Positions 18,760 to 31,356 are shown, counted from the stretch's first letter. The stretch is DNA of 64,000 nt from Edaphobacter bradus (GCF_025685645.1 NZ_JAGSYF010000002.1:372001-436000), one strand, 5' to 3'. The notes: generated by a model from the sequence alone, not told the origin. A program made the numbers and translations.

Positions 18760-21306
18760 ATGCAATCTTTCTTCTCTTTTTGGATGACGCTCTCCGTCGC
18801 GCTTTTATTCTTCCCGAGCAGTGAAACTCTTTGGCCACAGTCCCCTTCAGAGAAGGACACTGTGGTTCTGCTCGATCATCTGACTGCGTCCGCTTCTCTG
18901 CCAAACGGCATCGTCGTGCGCGAGAATGCGATCGAGGAAGAGATCACCGCTCTGCGGGACGATCTGCTGCGCATCCGCATCGCTCGCAAGGGTCCGCTAC
19001 CGGAAGATGCTTCATGGGCGGTGCTGGACGATGCACGACACAGCTCCGTTGCCGTCACGCCAGAGACTGCCGAAGGCCACGTCGGATTCCGTACTCGTCT
19101 ACTGCACGTTGAGATCGACCGGTCGACGATGGCGCTGACCATTCGCGACCTCAATGGCAATGCCCTCCAACAGGACGCTCGGCCAACCCGTTTCGAGGGG
19201 GGCGCGTTTCGTCTTTATAAAGCCTTCTCTCACGAGGAGCACTTCTTCGGACTCGGCGACAAGACCGGCCCCTTGGATCGCATCAATCAGTCATTCACCC
19301 TATGGAACACTGACTCGTACCGCTTCCAGGAATCAACCGATCCTCTTTACAAGAGCATTCCCTTCTTTATGAGCTATCGCGCTGGCCGCGCAATCGGCGT
19401 CCTTCTGGACAACACCTGGCGCAGCAGCTTTGACTTCGGCAAAGAGCTGCCTGGCGTCTACTCGTTTGGCGCGGTCGATGGCCCGGTGGACTACTACGTT
19501 CTCTACGGGCCATCTCCAAAGCAGGTTGTGGAGTCCTACGCGTGGCTCACCGGCAAGCCCCCGCTGCCGCCATTGTGGACGCTGGGCTTTCAGCAGTCGC
19601 GCTACTCCTACTATCCGCAGTCGCGCGTGCTTGAGATCGCAGACCATCTCAGGGCCGATCACATTCCGGCCGACGCCATCTACCTCGATATCGACTATCA
19701 GGAGAAGAATCGCCCGTTCACCATCGACCGCGAGCGCTTCCCAGACTTTGCCGGGATGATCGCAAAGCTGAAGGCGGAAGATTTTCATGTCGTTGCCATT
19801 ACCGATCTTCATATCGCAATGTTGCCGGGGGAGAACTACGCTCCCTACGACAGCGGCACAGCCGGCGATCACTTCGTGAAGAACCCCGACGGCTCAATCT
19901 ACACCGGTCGCGTCTGGCCGGGCCCCAGCGTCTTTCCCGATTTCGTGCGGGCGCAGACGCGCACATGGTGGGGCACTCTCTACCGCGACTTCTATGGCAT
20001 GGGCGTCGCCGGCTTCTGGAACGACATGAACGAACCCTCCGTCTTCGACACCGTATCCAGGACGATCCCCGAGAACGTCATCCACCGTATCGACGAGCCA
20101 GGATTTACCAGGCGCACCGCAACCCACGCCGAGATACACAACGTCCTTGGCATGGAAAACTCCCGCGCCACCTTCGACGGACTCAAGGCGCTCAACCCGA
20201 ACCTGCGGCCATTCGTGCTCACGCGCGCCACCTACGCCGGTGGACAGAGATATGCAGCCACGTGGACCGGCGACAACAGCAGCAGCTGGAATCATCTCCG
20301 CATGACGACTCCGATGCTCGAGAACCTCGGGCTCAGCGGGTTTGCATTCAGCGGCGCGGACGTTGGTGGATTCGCCGGCACGCCAACGCCGGAGCTGCTG
20401 ACCAAGTGGCTGGAGGTCGCGGCCTTCCAGCCGGTCGACCGCGACCACTCCGAGAAAGGAACCGGCGATCAGGAGCCATGGATCGGAGGTCCGGAGCAGG
20501 AGTCGATCCGCAGGCGCTTCATCGAGGAGCGCTATCATCTACTGCCTTATCTCTATACGCTCGCCGAAGAGACATCGAGGACAGGCCTGCCGATGGTGCG
20601 ACCGCTATTCCTGGAGTTTCCGGATGCAGTTCCCGATCGTCACCCAATCGACGTCGATCCTGAGGCGTCGAGCGAGTTTCTTCTTGGGCGTAATCTGCTG
20701 ATCGCGCCACCGCATTACCCCGATGAGCTCGACCACTATGCAGTCGAGTTCCCTTCCCCGGATTGGTACGACTACTGGACGGGAAAGAAGGTACCGAAGC
20801 CTCAGGAACAGTCTGTCGCCAATTCGCCTCTACCTGCGAGTGCGACAGACCGCGCTCCGCTGTTCCTCCAGGTTCATCCGGAGCTTGCGTCGCTTCCCGT
20901 CTATGTTCGCGCGGGATCGATTCTGCCGATCGCACCGGTAGTCCAGAGCGTTCATGAGACCCCGCGCGGCCCGTTGACGCTTCGCATCTACGCGGGCAGC
21001 GCGTGCGAAGGCGAGCTCTATCTGGACGATGGCAACAGCTACGCGTTTCAACACGGCGCGTACCTGCGGATGAAGTTCACCTGCGAGGCCGCGGAGGAGG
21101 GCTTTCACCTTCACGTCGCGGCGCACGAAGGTTCGTATGCCGCGTGGTGGAAGGAGATTCGCGCCGAGGTCTATGGATGGACTCCGAGGCGAAACGAGAT
21201 CTCGGTGAACGGCAGGACGAAGCCGTTGGTTGCCGAAGGATCGTCGGCCGCTACAGTCTTCATCGTTCCTGACGACGTCAGGGGTTTCGACGTCGAGTTG
21301 AGATGA
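18760..21306 (+). CDS. Glycoside hydrolase family 31 enzyme (alpha-glucosidase-like), exported
   Basis: An 848-residue protein. I start it at 18760 because this ATG follows AGGGACC and begins a signal peptide (FFSFWMTLSVALLFFPS). Starts at 18643 (inside the TPR gene) and 18664 (after ATAAGGG) are alternatives. The GH31 N-terminal beta domain is followed by the (beta/alpha)8 barrel. The nucleophile is Asp422 in GFWNDMNEPSVF and the acid/base is Asp505 in TWTGDNSSSW; AFSGADVGGF and AFQPVDRDHS are also typical. C-terminal beta domains follow. The likely reaction is release of glucose from alpha-glucosides, although GH31 also includes alpha-xylosidases and transglucosylases. The enzyme fits with the receptor upstream as a carbohydrate-use cluster. 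Confidence 0.88.
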   Translation: MQSFFSFWMTLSVALLFFPSSETLWPQSPSEKDTVVLLDHLTASASLPNGIVVRENAIEEEITALRDDLLRIRIARKGPLPEDASWAVLDDARHSSVAVTPETAEGHVGFRTRLLHVEIDRSTMALTIRDLNGNALQQDARPTRFEGGAFRLYKAFSHEEHFFGLGDKTGPLDRINQSFTLWNTDSYRFQESTDPLYKSIPFFMSYRAGRAIGVLLDNTWRSSFDFGKELPGVYSFGAVDGPVDYYVLYGPSPKQVVESYAWLTGKPPLPPLWTLGFQQSRYSYYPQSRVLEIADHLRADHIPADAIYLDIDYQEKNRPFTIDRERFPDFAGMIAKLKAEDFHVVAITDLHIAMLPGENYAPYDSGTAGDHFVKNPDGSIYTGRVWPGPSVFPDFVRAQTRTWWGTLYRDFYGMGVAGFWNDMNEPSVFDTVSRTIPENVIHRIDEPGFTRRTATHAEIHNVLGMENSRATFDGLKALNPNLRPFVLTRATYAGGQRYAATWTGDNSSSWNHLRMTTPMLENLGLSGFAFSGADVGGFAGTPTPELLTKWLEVAAFQPVDRDHSEKGTGDQEPWIGGPEQESIRRRFIEERYHLLPYLYTLAEETSRTGLPMVRPLFLEFPDAVPDRHPIDVDPEASSEFLLGRNLLIAPPHYPDELDHYAVEFPSPDWYDYWTGKKVPKPQEQSVANSPLPASATDRAPLFLQVHPELASLPVYVRAGSILPIAPVVQSVHETPRGPLTLRIYAGSACEGELYLDDGNSYAFQHGAYLRMKFTCEAAEEGFHLHVAAHEGSYAAWWKEIRAEVYGWTPRRNEISVNGRTKPLVAEGSSAATVFIVPDDVRGFDVELR

Positions 21307-21360
21307 GTCAGCACTTGCAACCGGCGCCATCACCAGGACTAAGACAAATGCAAGTTGGCC

Positions 21361-24228
21361 TCAGTTGATGACAAGGTTCAGCGTTGTGGACGCACCAATC
21401 GATGACGATAAAGTATCGGTGCCAGTAAGAGTCAGCGTATAGCTCCCCTTCGCGGCATTCGTGTTTGAGGTAGAAGCTGCCGGACTTGCGACTCCAGAGC
21501 CGCAGCCCGACGCTGCAAAGCTGAAGGCCGCGACAACGAAGATCCACGCGAAGGTTCGTGCTCGCTTAAACCGAAATCCAATGAGGCTGGCGAATAGCAA
21601 CCCGGCCATGGCCACGCCGCCTCGGCCCGGGTTCGAGTTGACTGGCGCATAAGAGCTACTCTGCGAGACAGTTGCCGCTGGAGTAATGAACCTTCGCAGT
21701 CCGCTAGCTCCTCCCAGCGATGCACTCGCACACGCCGACGAGCTGGTATAGATCGTCATGGTTTCGGTCACTGAGCTTGTGCCGGAGACCGTCGCATTCG
21801 CGAGTTTATAGCACGTGTTCGAAAGCGAAGACGAATTGCCGCTGACGCTCCAGCCGATCGTGCCTGTGTAACCATTCGCTGGATTAATGGTGATCGTCGA
21901 GGTGCCGGAGCTGCCCGCAGAGACGCCCACGTTGGTTGCCGAAAGCGTAAAGCTTTTGCTCAACGAACCGGCTGACGAGCCCACAGCCAGAGTGAGCGTC
22001 CCGCTGGAAGCGGCATACACCGAGTCTCCCGAGTAGGTCGCCTGGATGACATGCGATCCCGTCGTCGTCGAGGAGAAAGTATAGGTGGCCGTCCCGTTCG
22101 TGAGCGCCAGGGACGACGCGACTGTGCTTCCATCAACCACGATGCTCAGAGTCCCTGTTGGCGTAGTCGTGGACGCCGGCAACGCCGAAGCCACGGTGAT
22201 CGTAATCCCGTCGCTCGCACCGCTGGCGGGAGCCCCTATCGCTGCCGAGAGGGTTGTTGCGGAAGCCTGCAGCGATGAGGAAGTCGGCCATGCCGTCAGC
22301 AGATTGTGGAGATCGATGGAGCCGAGCCCCGAGGCCTGGTCATAACCAGTCGCAGCCGCATACTGCGATGTCCCGGAGGTCGTGCAATAAGTCGCGCCCG
22401 CGGCACATTGATTGCCTCCGCTGGTAATGTCATGGAAGGCCGACGCATAGGTAGTGGAATTAGAAGCAAGACTGTAGAGGGTGGAATTCACCACGCCTTG
22501 TCCGGTTGAGTTCACCTTTTGATTGATGATCGCCAGCATTCCGGCGAAGATCGGCGAAGCAAAGCTGGTTCCTCCGGCCACGGTCAGGTATGTGTTGTTG
22601 CTGTCACGAAATCCCTTAGAGCAACTTCCCGTAATGCCAGTCGAGGAGTCGCTTGAGCAATAGAGATAGCCGGCGTTTTCCGGAGAAGAGCTAAGGGAGA
22701 TGTCCGGCACGAGTCGATAACTGCCTGACGGAATTCCCGTCACTCCCGTCTGCCAACTCGGCCTGGCAGTCAGGGTGCTCACGCCTCCGCCTCCGGAAGC
22801 GATTCCAGACGAGGACGAGTCATCATTCCAAACCTGCTCGGGAATGTAAGACAGCGCTGAGCCAATCACATCGCTGCCGCTTGCGGAGGTCCAGTAGGTC
22901 GTGTTCGAGGACGAGACATTGACTGAAGGAAACTCTGTACCACCCAGACCTGTGACGTATTGGCTGCTGGCAGGAAAATCCACAGCTAGGGCCTTTTGCT
23001 GGGCAGGCGTCAGGCCCTTGACACCGTAGCAATCGGTCGAGCCGTTGTCTCCGCTCGCGGCGATCACCGTTTGTCCCTGTGTCGCTGCCTGGGCCAGGAT
23101 GCTGTTCAACGTGGAGTATTCACTGGAGCTGAACTCAGTCTCACAAGCTCCATAACTCATGCTGATGATGGGCGCAATTCGCTCATCCACTGCGTACTGC
23201 AGCGAATCAAATACGCTGTAATTCGCATTGTTGCCAACATAGACGAAGTAGATCGTCGCACCCTTGGCAATCGCTCCTGAATACTCCAGGTCGAGATCGG
23301 ACTCCGACTCGTCCCCGGAGCTGACGGTTGACGTTCCGGAGCTCGGCACAAGGACCAGCGTGGGGTCCTTCACCATCAAGCCTGATGCACTTTGGAACTT
23401 CTCGATATCCGACAGCACCACGGCAGACTGGCCAACGATTGCGATGGATTGGCCTGATCCCGTGTAGGCGGAGTTGTAGGCTGCATTGACGTCGTAGATG
23501 GTAGCGACATCCTTTGGCGTCATATAGTGGCCGCCGGACTGATTGGAAGTAAAGTTGGCCGTCGGCGCGCTTTGTGCGGTCTTGAACTTGACGTGAGGCC
23601 TGGGACGGAAGCTCGATAGATTGGCAACGGTCTTCACCGATGAGGCGAGAGCCGTAGGAACGCTCACATCAGTCGAGGGAGCATAGTCGGTCCTGGAATC
23701 CGACTTATAGTAATGCAGCTCCGTCTCAAAGGCTGCTTCTGCTTGCGATGCCGTGCCGGAAAAGACGATCCGGTCTTTCGTGCGAGACACTCGCTCCATG
23801 GAGAACCCCTGCGCCTGGAGCCACGACACGATCTTGGCAATATCTGAGTCTGATACCCCGAACCGTGCGGCGAACTCATCCGGTGTAAGCCATCGGTGGT
23901 AGAGAGACGAAGAAGGATCCTGCTGCGCAGCAATCAAGGCCTGAAGATCTGCCTCCTGGGCCTCCGTACGGCTGAGGACAAGCGTCATCCCCTGCAGCCT
24001 GGTATCAGAAGGGACCAAGCCAGCGTCATTTGCAGATCGAGCCATCGCGGGGCGAGATCCCTGAATCGTGAAACGGCTCTGGTTATTGATAGCGGATGGA
24101 ATCCGAGGCGCGGTCTGCTGCGCGTGCAATTCGTTCCCCTGAAACAACAGGGTCAAAATGCCGATGGCCAACACCTCTTTCGCACACCGACGCCCTGTCA
24201 AAGACCTACCCCATCCAATGGCTCTCAT
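21361..24228 (-). CDS. S53 (kumamolisin/sedolisin-like) serine-carboxyl peptidase
   Basis: A 955-residue exported peptidase. After a signal (VLAIGILTLLFQGNELHAQ), residues 75-205 are a pro-kumamolisin activation domain (YHRWLTPDEFAARFGVSDSD). The catalytic domain is at about 235-600: Glu309 and Asp313 in ESESDLDLE, the oxyanion Asp394 in ASGDNGSTDC and the nucleophile Ser555 in GGTSFASP. A DITSGGNQC stretch probably belongs to the calcium site. An Ig-like repeat (about residues 650-730) and a Ser/Thr-rich beta domain follow. Near the C terminus are hydrophobic segments (VAMAGLLFASLIGF; FAWIFVVAAFSFAASGC), suggesting retention in a membrane. S53 enzymes cleave proteins at acidic pH, in keeping with an acid-soil bacterium. 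Confidence 0.92.
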   Translation of the reverse strand: MRAIGWGRSLTGRRCAKEVLAIGILTLLFQGNELHAQQTAPRIPSAINNQSRFTIQGSRPAMARSANDAGLVPSDTRLQGMTLVLSRTEAQEADLQALIAAQQDPSSSLYHRWLTPDEFAARFGVSDSDIAKIVSWLQAQGFSMERVSRTKDRIVFSGTASQAEAAFETELHYYKSDSRTDYAPSTDVSVPTALASSVKTVANLSSFRPRPHVKFKTAQSAPTANFTSNQSGGHYMTPKDVATIYDVNAAYNSAYTGSGQSIAIVGQSAVVLSDIEKFQSASGLMVKDPTLVLVPSSGTSTVSSGDESESDLDLEYSGAIAKGATIYFVYVGNNANYSVFDSLQYAVDERIAPIISMSYGACETEFSSSEYSTLNSILAQAATQGQTVIAASGDNGSTDCYGVKGLTPAQQKALAVDFPASSQYVTGLGGTEFPSVNVSSSNTTYWTSASGSDVIGSALSYIPEQVWNDDSSSSGIASGGGGVSTLTARPSWQTGVTGIPSGSYRLVPDISLSSSPENAGYLYCSSDSSTGITGSCSKGFRDSNNTYLTVAGGTSFASPIFAGMLAIINQKVNSTGQGVVNSTLYSLASNSTTYASAFHDITSGGNQCAAGATYCTTSGTSQYAAATGYDQASGLGSIDLHNLLTAWPTSSSLQASATTLSAAIGAPASGASDGITITVASALPASTTTPTGTLSIVVDGSTVASSLALTNGTATYTFSSTTTGSHVIQATYSGDSVYAASSGTLTLAVGSSAGSLSKSFTLSATNVGVSAGSSGTSTITINPANGYTGTIGWSVSGNSSSLSNTCYKLANATVSGTSSVTETMTIYTSSSACASASLGGASGLRRFITPAATVSQSSSYAPVNSNPGRGGVAMAGLLFASLIGFRFKRARTFAWIFVVAAFSFAASGCGSGVASPAASTSNTNAAKGSYTLTLTGTDTLSSSIGASTTLNLVIN

Positions 24229-24240
24229 GCCGCTCCAGAA

Positions 24241-24254
24241 TACACGGACGTGTA
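24241..24254. promoter_or_regulatory. 14-bp palindrome just upstream of the S53 peptidase start
   Basis: TACACG-GA-CGTGTA is a perfect inverted repeat 12 bp before the peptidase start codon on the minus strand, in a short AT-richer stretch. Its position suggests a binding site near the transcription or translation start. No factor can be named. Confidence 0.35.
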
Positions 24255-24346
24255 CATAACACCAGACGCGGATTCTTCGAAAAAGGTTACTGACGGGTCG
24301 CTTTGATGTCGAGCCTCATCCCCGTCATCTCACCGTAGACCAATCT

Positions 24347-25978
24347 TCAATCATGCGTAAGAAGGCCCGCGTTCCTCAGGATGCGGCGCACCTTCTTGGG
24401 TGAGATCGACAGACACTGTGCTACCCGGGAAACCTTCCTTCCTTCGCGAATCCAGACCTTCGGGATCACAATCTCGGCAAACTCCTCCGTGACCTGCTGA
24501 AAGGTCTTCTCTCCCAGCATCCCTTCAGACCACCCACGGAGAATGTCATTGATCCCCGAAGCCTGCATGATCACTGTCTTCAACGTCGCCAGGTCCTCAA
24601 GCAGATGATCATGATCGCCTGCTCCCGTAAGGCTCGCAGCATCGCTCGCGCATCGCTTGGCCAGTTCCCAGTCCTGAAAGAAGTCATTGGCTGCCGTCAT
24701 CCCACGGGCGACATAAGCTCCTGCGAGCAGGCGGCGATTCTGTGTATGCTGCGCAAGCGCAATCGCCTCCTCGCAGAACTTCTTCGCCGTGTCCGCATGG
24801 ACAGCGATATCGACGTCCTCTCCCAGTTGTTCTTCCACTCGCGCATTCTCAGCCGTGGCCTGCAAAATGCGAGCACGCGCCATCAGGATGTGATCGCTCT
24901 TCTCAAATCCCAGTCGGTACGCCTCGAGCGCGTTCGTCGCCGCCCCGTCGATATCTCCTCGGTCCAAATGCAGATGCCCCGCGTTGAGCATCACCGACCC
25001 AATGCCGTTCAGGTGATTATGGAGAGCATAGATCTCTCGGGCACGCCGTAATTGCTCAATCGCTTCGTTGCATATCTCCACATGGCGAGCGCGAAGCCCG
25101 CCGTGACCGTTCTCTTGAGACACTGCACCGGCACCGCTTTTTCCTCTCAAGTGTCTCTGTGCCCGCACATCAATCCTGCGCCGCAACTGCAGCGCAAGCA
25201 GCCGCTTCACATAAGCGGCATTCACCAGCGTACGGGCCAGGTTTGGATGGTTCGGATCCCCTTCGGCGTAGATCGCGATAGCGCGGTCGAAGTGCTCGAG
25301 CGCCTTGGCATACTCACCCGCCCTCCGCACGATGCGCCCGCGAGCGGATTCAATATTTCCCAGCGCAATGTAGTAGTCCGTCGACCGGAGAACACTTTCC
25401 GCCTTAGCCAGCAGACGCAAGGCCTCCTTGCGCATCCCATTCTGGAAGAGAACCCAGCCCTCCTGAATCTGAATCACCGCCGCAGAGATCGCGCCTCCCG
25501 GAGCCTGTTCGGCAAGCGTGCGTGCATAGACGATGTCCTTGAGCGCGGCTTCATACTCACCCTTCTTGCGATGCGCCCGGCCTCTCCAGAAGTAGGCAAG
25601 CACCACAACACTCTGATTCGGCAGCTCCTGCTCCGCCGCAAGCACAAAGTCGAGAATCCCGATCGCGATATCGACATCGTCAGTGGACAAGGCGCGAAAG
25701 GCCTCGCTCATCCGTATCCGCAGATAATCTTCGAGCGGCAGTTTACGACGGACCTCGGGAGGAAACTTCGCAAGCATCAGGTCCAGCAGACGATGGTCCT
25801 TGTATCCCACATCGATCCACTCCGAGACCACCAGCACCAACTCCGCCGCCCGCGGATGCGCAGGGCTGAGCTTTGCGAGGTCGCCCTCGACCTGATCGAG
25901 GATCGCAACGCCTTCCGCGATGCGCCGCTCCGCCAGTGCATCGGCCAGTTTGTCCAGAGAATGCTTCCCGAGGTTCAT
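24347..25978 (-). CDS. TPR protein with C-terminal Fis-type helix-turn-helix, putative regulator
   Basis: A 543-residue cytoplasmic protein with no signal or membrane segment. Most of it is TPR-like helical repeats (for example KALEHFDRAIAIYAEGDPNH and AIEQLRRAREIYALHNHL). The last 35 residues form a likely helix-turn-helix (KVSRVAQCLSISPKKVRRIL, then RNAGL) that resembles the Fis/NtrC C-terminal DNA-binding motif. It is divergent from the isocitrate lyase gene across 282 bp that hold a perfect 17-bp palindrome. I infer a regulator of the glyoxylate-shunt genes with a TPR sensing or protein-binding part. This is not shown by the sequence alone; a conserved neighbourhood would support it. Confidence 0.7.
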   Translation of the reverse strand: MNLGKHSLDKLADALAERRIAEGVAILDQVEGDLAKLSPAHPRAAELVLVVSEWIDVGYKDHRLLDLMLAKFPPEVRRKLPLEDYLRIRMSEAFRALSTDDVDIAIGILDFVLAAEQELPNQSVVVLAYFWRGRAHRKKGEYEAALKDIVYARTLAEQAPGGAISAAVIQIQEGWVLFQNGMRKEALRLLAKAESVLRSTDYYIALGNIESARGRIVRRAGEYAKALEHFDRAIAIYAEGDPNHPNLARTLVNAAYVKRLLALQLRRRIDVRAQRHLRGKSGAGAVSQENGHGGLRARHVEICNEAIEQLRRAREIYALHNHLNGIGSVMLNAGHLHLDRGDIDGAATNALEAYRLGFEKSDHILMARARILQATAENARVEEQLGEDVDIAVHADTAKKFCEEAIALAQHTQNRRLLAGAYVARGMTAANDFFQDWELAKRCASDAASLTGAGDHDHLLEDLATLKTVIMQASGINDILRGWSEGMLGEKTFQQVTEEFAEIVIPKVWIREGRKVSRVAQCLSISPKKVRRILRNAGLLTHD

Positions 25979-26155
25979 TTGCCTCCCGTCACAAGGCGGT
26001 CATCCGATCCGGTCGAGAGAAAGGTATCACGGACGGATTCCTCAAGCATTTTCCTCGCCCCTGCCTTAACCAAATCAACGTAGAACACCCATAAATATTC
26101 ATTGGTCGTACCACGGTAGCTACTTGCTTGATGCGTCCTGGGCGTCATGTCCCAC

Positions 26156-26172
26156 TCGTCCGAATCGGACGA
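26156..26172. promoter_or_regulatory. Perfect 17-bp palindrome, candidate operator for aceA or the TPR/HTH gene
   Basis: TCGTCCGA-A-TCGGACGA is a perfect inverted repeat with a one-base centre, lying in the 282-bp divergent region, 88 bp before the aceA start. Such a site is the expected size for a dimeric DNA-binding protein. The neighbouring TPR/HTH protein is the obvious candidate to bind it. Confidence 0.55.
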
Positions 26173-26260
26173 CCACACCTTGCCTCTCTGACCAAAACTG
26201 CGTTTACTCGCACTACGCAACATCAGCCGCACTGAACCCACGCATCAAGGAGACGGAGAG

Positions 26261-27580
<1,320 letters not shown>

Positions 27581-27620
27581 TTCCGGCCCATCTACACACA
27601 ATCCGAACAAGAGAGGACAC

Positions 27621-29207
<1,587 letters not shown>

Positions 29208-29237
29208 AGCTCACGAATCTTCACGCAGTCTCTATCA

Positions 29238-29275
29238 ATGGCCGACTCCCACGAGAGGATGTCGGCCATTTTTCT
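29238..29275 (+). terminator. Rho-independent terminator after aceB
   Basis: A perfect 9-bp stem (ATGGCCGAC at 29238-29246, GTCGGCCAT at 29261-29269) with a 14-base loop is followed directly by TTTTTC. It lies 30 bp after the aceB stop and separates the glyoxylate operon from the efflux operon. Confidence 0.85.
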
Positions 29276-29464
29276 TCAGCGGCACTCCCATCCCGCTTGG
29301 AAGAATGAGCGAAGATCGCACAAACGCAATTTTCACACTGATTCAACCACTACGGCTCTGCCGCCCCCAAAGGCTCCGCGCTATTGCCTCATCTTTCCGA
29401 TGTTTACGCCCTCTCGGGGACGCGGCTATGATGCACCTTACCAACTCCTCACAGGAGAGTGACC

Positions 29465-31090
29465 GTGTTAACACAGGCATTGGTTTTCAGCCCGGTTACA
29501 CACTGCACTACAACGGCTCGGAAATCGCATCGTCAGCAGACGATCTCGCTCGGCCTCCTTCTCCTGACCCTCACCTGCCTTCGGTCCTCGGCCATAGCCT
29601 CCGCCCAGTGCGCCGGAATCGCCTCCACCCCGGCTGCCGCTGCCGACTGCGCTGCACGCTCGACTCCCGTCGATGTTGCTGCAACCATTGACCCGGCCCA
29701 CCCCTACACCCTGGCCGAGCTGATCGACATCGCCGAGCACAACAACCCGCGCACGCACATCATCTGGGAGCAGGCCAAGCAGAGGGCCGACGCGCTCGGA
29801 GTCGCAAAGAGCGCCTACTTCCCGATACTTGCCGGTATCGCGGCATTTTCCGACGAGCGCTTCATCGATCCCTTTCCCAAGCCGCTTGCGCCCCGCGGCT
29901 ACACCATGGTCGAGATTCCGTCCGTCGTGCCCGAGGTCACGCTCGACTACCTCATCTTCGACTTCGGAAAGCGCGAGGGGAGGGTCGACGCCGCAACCGC
30001 AGAGAAGCTCGCCGCTGGCGCCAACTTCATTCAGGCCAATCAACAGGTCGCCTTCTCCGTCGCCAGCGCCTACTACAATCTGCTCATCCAGCAGGAGCGT
30101 CTCGAAGCCGCCCAGCAGACCCTGAAGACCGCGCAGACCACGCAAGACGCCGCCGAAGCGCAGTTGCAGAATGGCCGCTCCACCATTCCGGACGTCCTCA
30201 ACGCGCGCGCCGAGACCTCACAAGCCGTCTTCGATCTCGAAGCCGCCGACGGCAACGAGAAGATCGCGCGTGTCTCCCTCACCGAGGTGCTCGGCGTCGA
30301 TCCTTCGCCCAACATCACCATCGAGGGTGAGAAAAACGCTCCCCTGCCCGACACCCTTACCCTTCCCATTGATCAGCTCATAGACCGCGCCATGACGGGC
30401 CGCCCCGACCTCATGGCGCAGGCCGCCGAGATCCGTGCCGCCGACGCCTCCATCCGCGCCGCGAAGTCCGAGTATCTCCCTACGATCACCCTCAAAGCCG
30501 ACGCCGCCTATACCTCCGTCTGGCCCACGGCGGACTTCGGCCAGCTCGGCCACGCCAACCAGGCGACGTGGGCTGCCGAACTGGCCGTCCAGTGGCGCAT
30601 CTTTGATGGAGGCGCGCGCAAGAACGAGCTCGCCACCGCCCGCTCGGAGAAGCGCAGCGCTCAGGACGAGCTGCGCGACAAGCGTGACCAGGCCACCCGC
30701 GAGGTCTGGACCTCCTACATCGCCTTCCGAACCGCGTTGCGCCAGCAGCAGGCCGCCGTCGCACTGCTCGGCTCAGCCAACGCCTCTTACTCTTCCTCGC
30801 TCGAGGCCTATAAGTATGGCGTCAAGAACCTCATCGACGTCCTGACAGCGGAACGGCAGTTGGCTCTGGCCCGCTCCTCCAGCGTCACGGCACGCTCGCA
30901 GCTCTTTCTCCAGGCCGTCAATCTCGAATTCACTACCGGCAATCTCCTGCGGCCGCTTCCACCTGCAACCACAACGGCAGCACCGCCAGCAACCCCAACG
31001 ACGCCAATGAATCCATCGGTCCCCACAACACCGACAACACCAACGACACCAACGATACCAACCCCACCTCAGGACGGCCCCCCACGATGA
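29465..31090 (+). CDS. mdtP: TolC-family outer-membrane efflux channel (MdtP-like)
   Basis: A 541-residue protein. Of two GTG codons I prefer 29465 because an AGGAG lies 7 bp before it; the GTG at 29459 is too close. A signal segment is visible (ISLGLLLLTLTCLRSSAIASAQ). The body has the two TolC-type repeats of long coiled-coil helices (about residues 80-290 and 300-490), for instance AYYNLLIQQERLEAAQQTL and LEAYKYGVKNLIDVLTAERQ. The tail is a Pro/Thr-rich repeat of PTTPTTP type. It forms the outer-membrane exit of a tripartite pump with the HlyD and FUSC genes downstream. The order TolC-YtcA-HlyD-FUSC matches the components of the E. coli ytcA/mdtNOP region. Confidence 0.85.
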   Translation: MLTQALVFSPVTHCTTTARKSHRQQTISLGLLLLTLTCLRSSAIASAQCAGIASTPAAAADCAARSTPVDVAATIDPAHPYTLAELIDIAEHNNPRTHIIWEQAKQRADALGVAKSAYFPILAGIAAFSDERFIDPFPKPLAPRGYTMVEIPSVVPEVTLDYLIFDFGKREGRVDAATAEKLAAGANFIQANQQVAFSVASAYYNLLIQQERLEAAQQTLKTAQTTQDAAEAQLQNGRSTIPDVLNARAETSQAVFDLEAADGNEKIARVSLTEVLGVDPSPNITIEGEKNAPLPDTLTLPIDQLIDRAMTGRPDLMAQAAEIRAADASIRAAKSEYLPTITLKADAAYTSVWPTADFGQLGHANQATWAAELAVQWRIFDGGARKNELATARSEKRSAQDELRDKRDQATREVWTSYIAFRTALRQQQAAVALLGSANASYSSSLEAYKYGVKNLIDVLTAERQLALARSSSVTARSQLFLQAVNLEFTTGNLLRPLPPATTTAAPPATPTTPMNPSVPTTPTTPTTPTIPTPPQDGPPR

Positions 31091-31347
31091 CTCGAAGAAC
31101 TCTCCTCCTCGCTCAAGTCTTCTGCCTGCTCTGCACAGGCTGCGGACGCGCGCCTGCGTTTGACATCATCGGCTCTTTCTTTCCCGTCTGGATCATCTGC
31201 CTCACCATCGCCGTCATCCTTGCGTCTATCCTGCGCATCATACTTCTGCGATACCAGTTCGAGGCCGAGATCGGGCCCGTCGCACTCTTCTACCCCAGCG
31301 TCGTCATTCTGCTCGCCTGCCTCCTCTGGCTCATCTTCTTTCACTAA
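31087..31347 (+). CDS. ytcA: YtcA-like small membrane lipoprotein
   Basis: An 86-residue protein overlapping the TolC gene by ATGA. A lipoprotein-type signal is present (LLLAQVFCLLCTGC, with Cys18 the candidate lipidation site). Two hydrophobic helices follow (PVWIICLTIAVILASILRII; GPVALFYPSVVILLACLLW). Size, layout and position next to MdtN/MdtO-type genes match the YtcA family of E. coli. Its role in the pump is not known. Confidence 0.75.
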   Translation: MTRRTLLLAQVFCLLCTGCGRAPAFDIIGSFFPVWIICLTIAVILASILRIILLRYQFEAEIGPVALFYPSVVILLACLLWLIFFH

Positions 31348-31356
31348 GGACACACC

